Below, piece by piece: positions 54,651-64,000 of a stretch of DNA of 64,000 bases. Every line of letters begins with the position of its first letter. Positions within the stretch are counted from its first letter, which is position 1. The position numbers were made by a program, and so were the translations under genes. The notes beneath the pieces are model-generated. The model saw nothing but the letters and a program-made list of their open reading frames with translations, made no database searches and was not told the DNA's origin. The DNA is from Tolypothrix tenuis PCC 7101. GTDB taxonomy: Bacteria > Cyanobacteriota > Cyanobacteriia > Cyanobacteriales > Nostocaceae. The stretch is taken from NCBI RefSeq assembly GCF_002368295.1, contig NZ_AP018249.1:124001-188000 (forward strand). Direction: 5' to 3'.

Positions 54651-55463
54651 ATGAAATCTAAACTTACCTTTATCAGATTGATGGTACTGATTCTAATTTT
54701 GGAACTAGGTTATATGGCCAGTCCAGCCCTTGCTCGGACTCAAGACAATGGTCGAGATCCAGTAGCTGCTGCTGTTGATAACAAAACTACTGGTGCTATT
54801 TTTACCTCAGACACAGCATCTCAAATCAATGATTTTGTGGGAGATATCAAAAATTTCACTCAAAATGAGCTATTGAATCCTCTTGGCAATCTGCTCAATT
54901 CTGCCTTGGGTGCAATTCAGATTCCAGATTTAAACAAAGTTTTGGCAGGAATCATGAACGGTTCTGCCAACAACGACCCTGGTGCGGTGCTGTCTGAAAC
55001 TTTGGAGAACAAAACCAACGGTCAAAGCTCTTATGGTATCCGTGAAGACCTTGGTAAATATGCTACTAGAACAGTTGCTACAGGTATTGCCGAGCGGGCT
55101 ACTTTGAGCCAAACAGCCCAAAGTCAGATGGCTCAAATTAAGCAAGCTACTCAACAAGATACTCAAGAAAGCGTCAGCTTGGGTGAGGAATCCCAAAGTT
55201 TAGATGTCACTCAACAGATTTTGCAAAACCTATCCCAACAGAGTGCCATTACCAGTCGCGTCAACGAGCGGATGCTTCAAGAAGCCCAGCAAGCACGCAT
55301 TGACAGGGCATTGAGTATAACCATTACCGCTCAAACTGCCAAGGAACTTTCAGCCATCAATACTGCCGATCGCCGTAAAAGTGTTGCCGCAGGCAATGCT
55401 GCCACTCAACAGGCGGGCTTATTGATCATGCCTGGTGGCATTACCCTTGGTTCTGACAAGTAG
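54651..55463 (+). CDS. VirB5-like secreted protein
   Basis: A 270-residue protein with a signal peptide: basic start, hydrophobic 8-23 and SPALA cleavage about residue 28. The mature part is helical and Gln-rich (QSQMAQIKQATQQDTQESV...), like VirB5-type pilus-tip/accessory proteins, and it has no Cys. It lies just before the VirB6-like gene. The assignment rests on context and secondary structure. Confidence 0.6.
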   Translation: MKSKLTFIRLMVLILILELGYMASPALARTQDNGRDPVAAAVDNKTTGAIFTSDTASQINDFVGDIKNFTQNELLNPLGNLLNSALGAIQIPDLNKVLAGIMNGSANNDPGAVLSETLENKTNGQSSYGIREDLGKYATRTVATGIAERATLSQTAQSQMAQIKQATQQDTQESVSLGEESQSLDVTQQILQNLSQQSAITSRVNERMLQEAQQARIDRALSITITAQTAKELSAINTADRRKSVAAGNAATQQAGLLIMPGGITLGSDK

Positions 55464-55483
55464 TAGCTTTGATTTCGACACTT

Positions 55484-56605
55484 ATGATCCATATTATTAT
55501 TGCTCAGTCATTTCCGGTAACAGGTGGAGAACCCGATGCCCTAGAAATTATCTCCAGTTCTTTAGAACTTTCTCGCGCCACAGTTGAGTCGTGGAATAAT
55601 GTCTGGTTAGTTACTTTAGATCCCCTCGGTTCGGCATTGTGGATTGGCTTGATTAAATTGGGCATCACCTTGGGAGCCGCTAGCATCTTATTTGTGGCGT
55701 TGACTACTGGTAAGGAAATCATTGAAAAGCAATCATGGTCAGAATTGGCATCAATTTTTGTTTGGCCTATCGCGATCATGATTTTTTTGGGGGCCAATGG
55801 CAATGTACTAGCTAAGACAATTACTGTTATTCGAGGCTTTGCTTACAACCAAGTGCAAAGCGTCCTTCAGCTTCAAGTTGGGGAACTAACATTTCGAGAT
55901 GCTATTACCAATGTGGCTATTAGCAATATCGCTAGACAACAGCTAGAAAACCTCTATAGCGAATGCCAAGGAAAAGTTGGTACAGAGTTAGTTGAGTGCT
56001 GGAACTCAAAGCAAGCCCAGGCACAGGCAATTGTTACCAAAGCTGAAGAGGAAGCTAAATCTCCACTCAAACCACTACGAGATTTTGCTAGTTTCCTCTG
56101 GAGTAGAACTTTACCTGGTCAAATCGGTACTGCTGTTCAGTTTGCTAACGATCCAGGTAGTGTATTTCGAGATACTGCCATCCCCATTATTCGCTTTATC
56201 CTGTATGCCCTGCAATGGGGCTTTGTAAATATCTTGGAAGCTGCTCTACTGCTGACAGCATTATTTGCACCGATCGCCATTGGTTTATCTTTACTGCCAT
56301 TACAAGGTCGTCCTATTTGGGCATGGCTGACAGGCTTTATTTCTTTGTTTGGTGTTCAACTTGGTTACAACATTTTAGTAGGTTTAGCAGCTGTTGTACT
56401 GGTAAAGTCGGGTGCTGAATTAGCATCTGATGTAGCATTTTTATGTTTTTTGAGCATTTTTGCACCTATTTTGGCAGTATTGATAGCCGGAGGTGGAGGG
56501 ATGGCGATTTATAACGGTATTTCTGCCAATGTCAAAGGCCTAATCGATATTTTTAGCAGTGTCATTGGAACTGCAACCAGTATTGCTCTACTCCGCAGGG
56601 GGTAA
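55484..56605 (+). CDS. VirB6/TrbL-like inner-membrane channel protein
   Basis: About 373 residues from ATG 55484 (TTG 55469 is an alternative). Hydrophobic segments lie at about 52-76, 90-108, 230-300 and 310-370, and a soluble loop (about 140-220) lies between them. The C-terminal membrane block with GAELASDVAFLCFLSIFAPILAVLIAGGGG resembles TrbL/VirB6. It is probably a core channel component of the transfer system. Confidence 0.65.
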   Translation: MIHIIIAQSFPVTGGEPDALEIISSSLELSRATVESWNNVWLVTLDPLGSALWIGLIKLGITLGAASILFVALTTGKEIIEKQSWSELASIFVWPIAIMIFLGANGNVLAKTITVIRGFAYNQVQSVLQLQVGELTFRDAITNVAISNIARQQLENLYSECQGKVGTELVECWNSKQAQAQAIVTKAEEEAKSPLKPLRDFASFLWSRTLPGQIGTAVQFANDPGSVFRDTAIPIIRFILYALQWGFVNILEAALLLTALFAPIAIGLSLLPLQGRPIWAWLTGFISLFGVQLGYNILVGLAAVVLVKSGAELASDVAFLCFLSIFAPILAVLIAGGGGMAIYNGISANVKGLIDIFSSVIGTATSIALLRRG

Positions 56606-56695
56606 TACCAAATTTCTTTGGGATTTTAGATTAAAAACCTTTAACACAAGGCTGTTCGGTGGATTCTCAAACAATACTACCTATGCCCATTTGGT

Positions 56696-57427
56696 ATGAC
56701 TCTGCAAATTAAACGACTTCAATCTCCATTACTTCCAGAAGCTAAAAACCTCCTGGCTGTTTGTTTTCTGTGTCTAACTGCATTTAACGGTTTGATATTA
56801 TTGTTGACTCTATTCACCGCTTTCAGGGTCAATAAAATTGCTGATCGCAAGACAACCTTTGCCCAGTTGGTAAATGGCGAGACAATCTACGTTTCCGAGC
56901 AAGATCGCAACTGGCGCTATCCAGATGTAATTCAAAAGGTAGTTAGTGACTGGACAACCCTAACATTTAACTGGGATGACAAACTCACTGGCACTAATCA
57001 AACAGACCAAGGCATTCAAGTTGGTAGAAATGGGCGTATTCCCACAAATGCTTGGTTTGCTTCCCTGCTGCTAGAACCGGAATTTGCCAAAGCTTCTCTA
57101 CCGAAGATTGCTGCATTAGTTCCTAGTAGCTTATTTTCAGGTCAGATGCGTAGTACCACTATTATTTCCTATTTGTCAGAACCGAGAGCAGTACGACTTG
57201 GGGAATGGGAAATAGACATGATTTCTACCCGGATCTTAGTTGACCGTACTACTGGTAGAGATGAGCGTATTCCTTTTAACCGCACCTTTACCGTCCAAGC
57301 AGTGGAGATTCCTCGGTCTTCTTTAGGTAAAGATGCTCCCCTGGTAGAACAGAAAATTTATGAAGTGCGATCGTCTGGACTGCAAATTACCAAGATGGTT
57401 GAGTTCAATTCTCAGCAACGACGCTAA
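56696..57427 (+). CDS. VirB8/TraE-like protein
   Basis: A 243-residue protein. A single hydrophobic segment near residues 18-43 (LLAVCFLCLTAFNGLILLL) after a short cytoplasmic start, then a periplasmic domain with VVSDWTTLTFNWDD and TFTVQAVEIPRSSL. The layout fits the VirB8/TraE family, whose periplasmic part joins the core complex. It lies 90 bases after the VirB6-like gene. The assignment is by topology and order. Confidence 0.6.
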   Translation: MTLQIKRLQSPLLPEAKNLLAVCFLCLTAFNGLILLLTLFTAFRVNKIADRKTTFAQLVNGETIYVSEQDRNWRYPDVIQKVVSDWTTLTFNWDDKLTGTNQTDQGIQVGRNGRIPTNAWFASLLLEPEFAKASLPKIAALVPSSLFSGQMRSTTIISYLSEPRAVRLGEWEIDMISTRILVDRTTGRDERIPFNRTFTVQAVEIPRSSLGKDAPLVEQKIYEVRSSGLQITKMVEFNSQQRR

Positions 57428-57444
57428 AGTAAAAAGCTATAATT

Positions 57445-59079
57445 ATGACCAATTCAAATCAAAACTATGAATTTGATGACTTAAACGAAAATTATGCTGA
57501 TTTGCCGCCGGAAATCAACACTCATAACGGTAATCATCGTTTTACCCAAGCCACTGTGGTTGCTGATGATGATATCACCCCTGAAGAGGAGCAGTTGTTA
57601 GCAGGTTATAACCCTACGGCAAGTAATCTCATTTCCGAAGAATATCGCTTGAAACAAGATGCAGAAGGAGCCGTAGAGCGACCGTTAGCAGAAAAACCTA
57701 GTGTGCGGCTAGGTTCAGTAGTTGGCTTAGTGGGAATAGTTATTGGCTCTGTAGGACTGGTCTGGTTTGGATTTCTCCAACCTAAACCTCCTGTAAAACT
57801 TGTAGTGCAAACTCCTACTCCATCTCCCACAGGCGAACCAGTTTTGGATGAATCTGCCGAACTTAAAAGCAGATTAGCGTTTCAAGACCAACGGCAACAA
57901 CTGAAAGTGGAACCTGTTGCTCCTAAATCCCCAAGTCCAACCGTACAAAATAAACCCAAACCAAAGCCATCTCCACCTCAAGAAACTTTTTCACCGCGCA
58001 CAACTCCTACATCGCGCATAACACCAATAACTCCTGTAAAAATTTCTCAACCTCCGCCCCCAGTAGTGCGGTATATTTCTCGAAATCCTGTAAGTTATCA
58101 AGCTTCACCACCAAGACGACAGCCTGAAAGTCATGTCGATCCTTTCCGGCAGTGGAACCAACTAGTTAACCTGGGACAGTCGCAAATCGGTAACTTTAAA
58201 GTAGCTGAAACTCAGTCAGAACCTGTAGTTAACACTCAAACTTCAACAGACTCCAAACCAACAGCTAGAGCATCCATTTCCACTCCCGAAGACCGTGATA
58301 TCCAAACAGTTTTAATTGGCTCCAAAACCACTGATAGTACAACTGATAACTTAACTCCAGGGATGATAGGTATCCTCAATCGCACTCCTGTAGCTCCAGA
58401 TACTGTTAATCTAAGTAAAACTAAAGAGGTAGCATTAGGTACATTTGCCCCAGGTAGAATTATCATGCCAATGATTTGGGATGAGGGGGGGAATAATCAA
58501 AGCGATCGCTTTGCTATCGAGTTGACTAAACCTATCACAGCCACAGATGGTACAGTGGCACTCCCATCTGGTACTGTTGTAGTAACGAGAACAGTGGCAG
58601 TAGGTAAAAAGAATAACTTAGTATCTGCTAGTGCGATCGCACTTATTTACCCTGACTCCCAAGGCACAGTCAAACAGGAAACCATTCCGCCTGAAACTCT
58701 TTCCATTCGCGGTCAAGGACAGCAACCGCTAATTGCTAAAAAGCTGAATGATGTAGGGACAGATATTGCCCAACAAGATTTATTAGTGGGATTACTCAGT
58801 AGTTTGGGTAAAGTGGGAAACATTGTGAATCAGCCCCGCACTCAATCTAGCACTGTTGTTTCTGGCGGCACTTTCAACCAAAGTATTGTTACTAGTAACT
58901 CTAATCCTCAGATTTGGGCAGCAGCGCTAGAAGGCTTTTTTAGTCCAGTTAGTGAACGTCTATCTAGACGCTCTGACCAAGCAGTACAGGAATTACTTCA
59001 ACGTCCAAATATCCAGTTTTTACCTGAAGGTACGGAAGTCTCGGTTGTCGTTAATAGTTTTTTGAAAGTTGAACGATGA
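57445..59079 (+). CDS. VirB10/TrbI-like protein
   Basis: A 544-residue protein. A cytoplasmic N-terminus, one membrane segment (about 90-111), a Pro-rich spacer (about 115-210) and a C-terminal beta domain (GTFAPGRIIMPMIWDEGG..., FAIELTKPITATDGTVALPSGTVV, EGTEVSVVVNSFLKVE) of the TrbI/VirB10 type. It spans both membranes and couples ATPase activity to the outer core. The 3' end overlaps the next gene by ATGA. Confidence 0.8.
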   Translation: MTNSNQNYEFDDLNENYADLPPEINTHNGNHRFTQATVVADDDITPEEEQLLAGYNPTASNLISEEYRLKQDAEGAVERPLAEKPSVRLGSVVGLVGIVIGSVGLVWFGFLQPKPPVKLVVQTPTPSPTGEPVLDESAELKSRLAFQDQRQQLKVEPVAPKSPSPTVQNKPKPKPSPPQETFSPRTTPTSRITPITPVKISQPPPPVVRYISRNPVSYQASPPRRQPESHVDPFRQWNQLVNLGQSQIGNFKVAETQSEPVVNTQTSTDSKPTARASISTPEDRDIQTVLIGSKTTDSTTDNLTPGMIGILNRTPVAPDTVNLSKTKEVALGTFAPGRIIMPMIWDEGGNNQSDRFAIELTKPITATDGTVALPSGTVVVTRTVAVGKKNNLVSASAIALIYPDSQGTVKQETIPPETLSIRGQGQQPLIAKKLNDVGTDIAQQDLLVGLLSSLGKVGNIVNQPRTQSSTVVSGGTFNQSIVTSNSNPQIWAAALEGFFSPVSERLSRRSDQAVQELLQRPNIQFLPEGTEVSVVVNSFLKVER

Positions 59080-59885
59080 AACAGTTTGCTGCTCTTAGCA
59101 TCGTCATTAGCTCATTACTGCTTGGTGTGACAGCACCTATTGTACAGGCACAAGCACAAACTCCTGCATATCGCTTGATTGAACGGGATATGGCTGCAAG
59201 TAATAGGATTCAGGTTGAAGTTACTCCAGGACGTGCTACGCCTATTAGCTTCACCCAAACCGACGAGGCGATCGCCTACATTTTGTTAGCAGACCCTTCA
59301 CGACTGGTCTACACCACAGATACAGATTTAAAAAGTGGACGTGCCACAACCATCTTTCTGAAAGCCGTCCAACCGTTAAAGTTTCTAGGGGCTACCACAA
59401 CTGCCATTACTAACTTACTTGTCCAAACTATAGACCAAACAGGACAAAAGCGACTCTATAACTTCGATATCGTTCCAGTGCGTAGAAACACTGGGTATGT
59501 TGGTATTCAGATTGCAAATGCGTTCGTCGTACCTCCAAGAGAAAGCAAGCTAGCAAGAGCGTCTCTAACAGGAGAAGGTATCACCTCTGGTACTGCGCTT
59601 TGGCCAATTGCTGGACAGCAGACACTATTAATAGATAAAAATCGCAGAGCTAGAGTAGATGATATTGAAACTGGGCTGAGAATTGCTATTAATCGGGGTT
59701 ACACCAACAAAAGCGATCCAGTTGTTCCTAAAATGCAGCAAGTTTTATACCTATTACGAAATAGTAGAGTCACAGTAAAAGAAGCAGCGACATCTGTTGG
59801 TGTTCCAGTTGAGGTTATTTCTGAATTAGGAAGAATCGCTTTAAATGACCGTCTACTCAGACTAGGACAGCAGCGCTACAGGTGA
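59076..59885 (+). CDS. VirB9/TraK-like outer core protein
   Basis: A 269-residue protein with a signal peptide (cleavage near residues 24-28, VQAQAQ) and a beta-rich mature part (RIQVEVTPGRATPISF, DPSRLVYTTDTD, LFNFDIVPV-type strands). This is the pattern of TraK/VirB9 proteins that partner VirB10. It starts in an overlap with the VirB10-like stop. It is last in the transfer operon. Confidence 0.65.
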   Translation: MKQFAALSIVISSLLLGVTAPIVQAQAQTPAYRLIERDMAASNRIQVEVTPGRATPISFTQTDEAIAYILLADPSRLVYTTDTDLKSGRATTIFLKAVQPLKFLGATTTAITNLLVQTIDQTGQKRLYNFDIVPVRRNTGYVGIQIANAFVVPPRESKLARASLTGEGITSGTALWPIAGQQTLLIDKNRRARVDDIETGLRIAINRGYTNKSDPVVPKMQQVLYLLRNSRVTVKEAATSVGVPVEVISELGRIALNDRLLRLGQQRYR

Positions 59886-59946
59886 TGCACTGGTTAAATT
59901 ACAAAGCAATTGACAGTGAGGCGCTGTGACTCATCTCTAAAACCCG

Positions 59947-60180
59947 TTACTGTGAGTCGGTTATTGTGCAGGTTCCGAGTTGGGGGCAAATAATCTCTAT
60001 TGCCTTACCCTTGAAAAAAACAATTCTGTGTTCGTTATCTTCAGAGTCTCCTAAAGTGACTCGTTTACGGATACTCATGTTTTTCATATCAGAGACGGTA
60101 TTCTCAAAGAAATCCGATTGATGTCCACAGTCGCAACGAAAGGATGATGGATACATTTCTATTGCCATCTTACACACCAT
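59947..60180 (-). CDS. Small Cys/His protein, unknown
   Basis: About 77 residues from ATG 60180 (MVCKMAIEMYPSSFRC...). The motif RCDCGHQSDFFENTV with CxCGH, together with a later ICPQLGTCTI, may bind zinc. Small proteins with this core occur in many cyanobacteria, as far as I recall. It is unrelated to the transfer genes. The function is unknown. Confidence 0.55.
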   Translation of the reverse strand: MVCKMAIEMYPSSFRCDCGHQSDFFENTVSDMKNMSIRKRVTLGDSEDNEHRIVFFKGKAIEIICPQLGTCTITDSQ

Positions 60181-60236
60181 GACGAACCCCGCCAAATACT
60201 ACCATGCTAGTCAGGCGATATTTGACGGGAATAGTA

Positions 60237-60336
60237 ATACCAATTTGAAAAAAGAATGCGACAGATTGTAGGGTCAAGGCACTGCCTTGACCTCTAGAAT
60301 ATATTGATGTGTCGCAAACATTATTTGAATTGGTAT
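60237..60336. repeat. 100-base nested hairpin element
   Basis: Outer ends ATACCAATTTGAA (60237) and TTTGAATTGGTAT (60336) are inverted, with GCGACA/TGTCGC further in. An inner perfect stem GGTCAAGGC (60272-60280) and GCCTTGACC (60284-60292) has a 3-base loop. It looks like a MITE or mobile hairpin. Similar AATACCAATT sequences occur near 50603, 54408 and 56605. Confidence 0.5.
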
Positions 60337-60513
60337 AAGGTAATCAGTGGGGTATTCAAGCAAGAATACCTCACTCGCCAGCTGAAAGATGTCCAGAAAA
60401 CCCTGTGAGATAAAACCAGGATACTGTTATCACATTACTAATAATCATTGATACACAGGAATTTTTCAGCTATTTTCTTTCTTACAACTGCTTTAGGATT
60501 GCTATACTATTGA

Positions 60514-62523
60514 TCAAGTTTTTAGCACCTTGATTATCTTGTCCACGAGCTCCATTGGCTTAATTGGCTTGGTAATAAAAAGTTGATACCCTGCTTTTAA
60601 AATACGTTGCTCATTTTTGGCTCCAGCAAATGCGGTAAGAGCGATCGCCTTTGGCATTACTTCGTTTACCGCTATCCTTTGTTTCCCTTCCTTTATGCTG
60701 CGGGAGCGAACCTGACGAATTAAGGTAAAGCCATCCTCATCTGGCATACTGATATCACTAATCAGTAGAGCGGGCGATCGCTGTTCTAAAAGTGCTAATG
60801 CTTCTTTGACTGATGCTGCCACTAATACATCTGCCCCGACGCTTTGGAGAACAGTCTGCATTAACATCCGAGCATCTGCATCGTCATCCACAACCAGAAT
60901 GCACAAGTTCTGTAATTGAGCAATTTTCTGATTGTCATGTAGCAATTCTCCCAGTACTAGTTCATCATTGCTCAATCGCCCTGTCATGGTCACGGTAGGT
61001 AGCCTCACCGTGAATGTCGAACCCTTGCCCAATCCCGCACTGGTTGCTGTGATATTGCCATTGTGGAGTTGTACAATGTAATGAGCGATCGCTAGTCCTA
61101 ACCCTAATCCACCAGCAGAACGAGTAGTGGAAGGGTCATGCTGACTAAACCGTTCAAAGACGAATGGTATAAATTCTGCTTCAATGCCCCTCCCTCTATC
61201 AATAACAGTAATCTGAGCTTGAGACTCAACTTGTTCCAACCTGATCTCTACACTTTCATTGTTGAAACTAAACTTAATTGCATTTGAAAGCAAATTCCAA
61301 ACTACTTGTTGTAAACGAATGGCATCACCTAAAACGTTGGATACAGCAGCATCAAGATGTAATTGAATTTGAATACCCTTTGTTTGGGCTGACAATCGAA
61401 TAGTATCTGCTGCCAACCGAATTACACTTGCTAGGTCAACAAGTTCCATCTCCAAATTCATTTCGCCTTTCTGCATCCTAGCCAGATCTAACAAATCATC
61501 AATTAAGCGAACTTGCAGACAGGCATTCCGCTCAATTGTTTCCAGTCCCTCAATTTTCAGTGCTTCATCCATCTCAGTTTCAGTTAGCAATAATTGCGCC
61601 CAGCCATGAAGATTATGTATTGGAGTACGTAACTCATGAGACAAGACAGCAATGAATTCATCTTTTACTCGGTTGATTTTTGCCAAATCCTCAGCCTTTT
61701 GCCTCAGTTCCTTTTCTACAGTTTTTAGTTCTTGAACTTGTTTATTTAAAGCTTGGTTCAACTCAATAATTTTTGATTCTGCTTGTTTGCGGTTCGTGAT
61801 CTTTTGGAAGATTGCTAAGCCTGTTATGATTTTGCTATTTTCATCTTTGACTGGGAAAGTTTGTAATAGATAAACTTGATTGTTATCAGGGATTTCAATA
61901 CACATTGCAGTACCCTTTAAGGTACTACGGTAAGCTGGTTCTATCAGCTCACAAATCTCAGGGAGAACAGTTTTGTGCAGGGTTTTATTTTGGAACTCTT
62001 CTTTTCCTAAACCCAAGATTTGCAGTTTTGTGCCCTCAGCACCAATAAAGCGCATATCTCGATCAAAGAGAAAAACTACTCCATTGGGTATATTTTGGGT
62101 TAATGTTCGGTATAGTTTTTCACAGTGACGGAGTGAATGCTGACTCTGTAATAAATCTTTTAGATTGATTAGATCTGCTATTTTATCAGTATCGGACTGC
62201 TGTTTGCTTGACTGGAAATTAGCAGTTAGTGTACTGATTAATAGAGCCTCGATGACAAATAATACAAATTCCAGGCTATCGAGAGTAGAAGATGGGTCTG
62301 TAAAAAAGTAATGACTAGCTAAAGCAGCTAAGAACACTGATATCAATCCTGAAATGATGCTACCGTACCAAGTACTTACAGAGATAGCAATCAGCCACAA
62401 GCTAAAAGAACTTGTAATTCCAGTTAAATACTCTAGTGCCAGCTTGACTAGCAAGGTTGCTCCCACACTGAAAAATGCAATTCCGTAGGGCAGGTATTTT
62501 TGTTTGATAAATAACATAGACAT
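60514..62523 (-). CDS. Hybrid sensor histidine kinase with KdpD-like membrane domain
   Basis: About 669 residues. An N-terminal membrane block of about four helices (LLVKLALEYL...GLISVFLAALASHYFF) is of the DUF4118/KdpD type. A PAS-like domain (about 145-250), HisKA (FIAVLSHELRTPIHNL), an ATPase domain (NLLSNAIKFS, VIDRGRGI, GGLGLGLAI) and a C-terminal receiver (LLISDISMPDEDG) follow. It can phosphorylate its own receiver or pass the phosphate on. A plausible start is ATG 62523, and the longer frame runs to 62544. Confidence 0.88.
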   Translation of the reverse strand: MSMLFIKQKYLPYGIAFFSVGATLLVKLALEYLTGITSSFSLWLIAISVSTWYGSIISGLISVFLAALASHYFFTDPSSTLDSLEFVLFVIEALLISTLTANFQSSKQQSDTDKIADLINLKDLLQSQHSLRHCEKLYRTLTQNIPNGVVFLFDRDMRFIGAEGTKLQILGLGKEEFQNKTLHKTVLPEICELIEPAYRSTLKGTAMCIEIPDNNQVYLLQTFPVKDENSKIITGLAIFQKITNRKQAESKIIELNQALNKQVQELKTVEKELRQKAEDLAKINRVKDEFIAVLSHELRTPIHNLHGWAQLLLTETEMDEALKIEGLETIERNACLQVRLIDDLLDLARMQKGEMNLEMELVDLASVIRLAADTIRLSAQTKGIQIQLHLDAAVSNVLGDAIRLQQVVWNLLSNAIKFSFNNESVEIRLEQVESQAQITVIDRGRGIEAEFIPFVFERFSQHDPSTTRSAGGLGLGLAIAHYIVQLHNGNITATSAGLGKGSTFTVRLPTVTMTGRLSNDELVLGELLHDNQKIAQLQNLCILVVDDDADARMLMQTVLQSVGADVLVAASVKEALALLEQRSPALLISDISMPDEDGFTLIRQVRSRSIKEGKQRIAVNEVMPKAIALTAFAGAKNEQRILKAGYQLFITKPIKPMELVDKIIKVLKT

Positions 62524-62613
62524 AGGAGTAACGCGACTTTGCAAAGTCGGATAAAAAACGACCGATGCTTTCTCTACAAGACGCTACGCGTGCTTGCTTC
62601 TCGGTTGCCCCTG

Positions 62614-64000
62614 GTGTCCTGTAATAAGAAATCTGAAATACCTATTACAAATGATGCTACATATTCAGATTATAAAGAGTTACTAAAATTTTTATCCACT
62701 TTACCGGAAGACCCTACGTGTAATGTAGTCGAACTTGGGGATGAAGCAAGACTAACAGCTATCGCTGCATTGAGTGGATCAATTAATGGAATTAGCGAAG
62801 CGATGATGATCCAAACAATTCCTACGTTCGCTGCAACAGGTTATTTTCCATTTCAACTCACACAGCAGCAGCAAAAAGCTTTAGATGCAATGTGGACATT
62901 TATACAGCCAACCGTGGTGTCTGCTTTATTTCTGCTGGTTGGCTATGCTGGAACTGGCAAGTCAACTATTGTTTTCCAATTAGTTAAAGTTCTTGTCGCT
63001 ACAGGTAAGCGAGTTGTACTGACTGCACCCACTAATAAAGCTGTAGGCGTGCTGCAACGTATGGCGGCAGAAAATGGCGTAACTGGGGTAGAATTCTTCA
63101 CCATTCACCAGTTATTAGGACTGGGTATGGTAACTAGAGGTAAAGAGAAAGTACTGGATCAAACCGGGCCTTCTTATATCAATCTATTTGATGTTGTCTT
63201 TATTGATGAATGTTCCATGATTGGTAAACAACTGTGGCACTGGATAGAAGATGTTGCTAACCAATCATCCATCTGGACAAAAATCAAAATTATTTTCATG
63301 GGCGACCCAGCACAGTTAAATCCAGTGAATGAAGGAAAATCCCCTAGTTTTCAAGTACCAGATAAAGCAGTATTGACTCAAGTTGTGCGTCAGGGAACTG
63401 GTAGCCCTTTGTTAGAATTTGTCACTGCTTGTCGCTATGCAGTCATCAAGAGTAAGTTTCCTTTTGAGCCTTATGCCAAATATCTGCCTGATAAAAGTAA
63501 TGGGGCGTTGATGGTTAAACGTCAAACTTTGTTGCGCTATGCTTGCAAAAAGATGTCTAGAGAATTTGCTCAAAACCCAGATTGTTTCCGAATTTTATCC
63601 TGGACTAATACTCAAGTTGACTTTTACAATCAGCAGATTCGCACACATTTATATGGTGAAAATATCAATCGCTTTATTCCAGGAGAGAGATTAATCACCA
63701 GAGATCCTGTGATGGCTCCTGATGGTAAAACTACGATTCTTGCTACATCTACAGAGTTTACTGTTTTAGATGTCTTTGAGGATCGTTACAACAATTATGA
63801 TACTTGGAGATTAAAAGTAGAGACAGATGAAGGTATTGTCCGTCAAATCTACGTTTTGCATGAAAATGAGCAAAAACAATTTGACCAAGAAAGCAAACGT
63901 TTACTCACAAGTGCCAAGCGTAATCCCTTTCTGTGGAAGCAGTACTACAAACATTCAGAGCAGTTTGCCAACATCAGAAACTGCTTTGCATTAACTGTTC
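62614..64000 (+). CDS. RecD/Dda-like helicase (partial, runs off the window)
   Basis: At least 462 residues with no stop before the end of the window. Walker A VGYAGTGKSTIVFQ, APTNKAVGVLQRM (motif Ia type), VVFIDECSMIG (Walker B), IKIIFMGDPAQL (motif III) and VLTQVVRQGTGSP (motif IV) identify a superfamily 1B helicase like RecD/TraA/Dda. The start is uncertain: in-frame GTG 62614, TTG 62605 and ATG 62803 are possible, and the 5' end lies in the repeat at 62570-62605. It may unwind DNA during transfer or repair. Confidence 0.85.
   Translation, partial: MSCNKKSEIPITNDATYSDYKELLKFLSTLPEDPTCNVVELGDEARLTAIAALSGSINGISEAMMIQTIPTFAATGYFPFQLTQQQQKALDAMWTFIQPTVVSALFLLVGYAGTGKSTIVFQLVKVLVATGKRVVLTAPTNKAVGVLQRMAAENGVTGVEFFTIHQLLGLGMVTRGKEKVLDQTGPSYINLFDVVFIDECSMIGKQLWHWIEDVANQSSIWTKIKIIFMGDPAQLNPVNEGKSPSFQVPDKAVLTQVVRQGTGSPLLEFVTACRYAVIKSKFPFEPYAKYLPDKSNGALMVKRQTLLRYACKKMSREFAQNPDCFRILSWTNTQVDFYNQQIRTHLYGENINRFIPGERLITRDPVMAPDGKTTILATSTEFTVLDVFEDRYNNYDTWRLKVETDEGIVRQIYVLHENEQKQFDQESKRLLTSAKRNPFLWKQYYKHSEQFANIRNCFALTV

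Overview
The window looks like part of a large conjugative plasmid from a filamentous, Nostocales-type cyanobacterium. The evidence is the frequent HIP1 octamer GCGATCGC, the dispersed cyanobacterial short repeats, and the combination of a CyRepA1-like replication protein, an actin-type partition locus, a MOBP-like relaxase with a MobC-like partner, and a VirB-like type IV secretion cluster. No rRNA, tRNA or CRISPR array was seen. All family names come from reading motifs and protein sequence by eye; no database search was run.

Layout. 1-4696: a run of small membrane or unknown proteins ending in a large P-loop ATPase that could be the conjugative coupling protein. 5017-8932: metabolic cargo (sulfatase, SnoaL-like protein, a frameshifted Rieske ferredoxin, a DUF6745-like protein, a zinc-ribbon protein). 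9148-10153: a gene split by a MITE-like element that left a 5-bp target duplication, with a related element beside it. 10207-13275: group-2 sigma factor, AIPR-like protein, XRE regulator. 13276-21869: replication region, with two DNA-binding-type proteins, three 21-bp iterons, palindromes and the 1221-aa CyRepA1-like protein. 21877-25005: Ycf46-like AAA+ ATPase and two acidic-tailed proteins. 25132-29316: partition operon on the minus strand (ParM-like, small adaptor, ParA-like ATPase, membrane protein, lipoprotein), preceded by two arrays of 11-bp repeats with a parC-like layout.

29700-34786: structured DNA, an AAC(3)-I-like acetyltransferase with an attC-like sequence, a second acetyltransferase, a frameshifted IS5-type insertion sequence, then mobC and the relaxase. 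35101-41218: nuclease-like gene, then a tightly packed operon resembling the PRTRC cassette, with ubiquitin-like (C), unknown (F?), E2-like (B), JAB peptidase (A) and E1/ThiF proteins. 41299-43912: response regulator, receiver-kinase hybrid and a small protein. 44164-47547: an 1127-aa protein carrying the DFDGD catalytic signature of the two-barrel RNA polymerase superfamily, followed by a motif reminiscent of eukaryotic RNA-dependent RNA polymerases. 47861-59885: secretion system genes (coiled-coil protein, pilin-like protein, VirB4, VirB5-like, VirB6-like, VirB8-like, VirB10, VirB9/TraK-like). 59947-64000: small protein, hybrid sensor kinase and the start of a RecD-like helicase that runs off the window.

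The genes fit a self-maintaining, self-transferring replicon. CyRepA1 would act at the iterons. ParM and its adaptor would segregate copies through the 11-bp repeats. The relaxase and MobC would process DNA for export through the VirB channel. The most notable items are the polymerase-like protein, the ubiquitin-like conjugation cassette and the centromere-like array.
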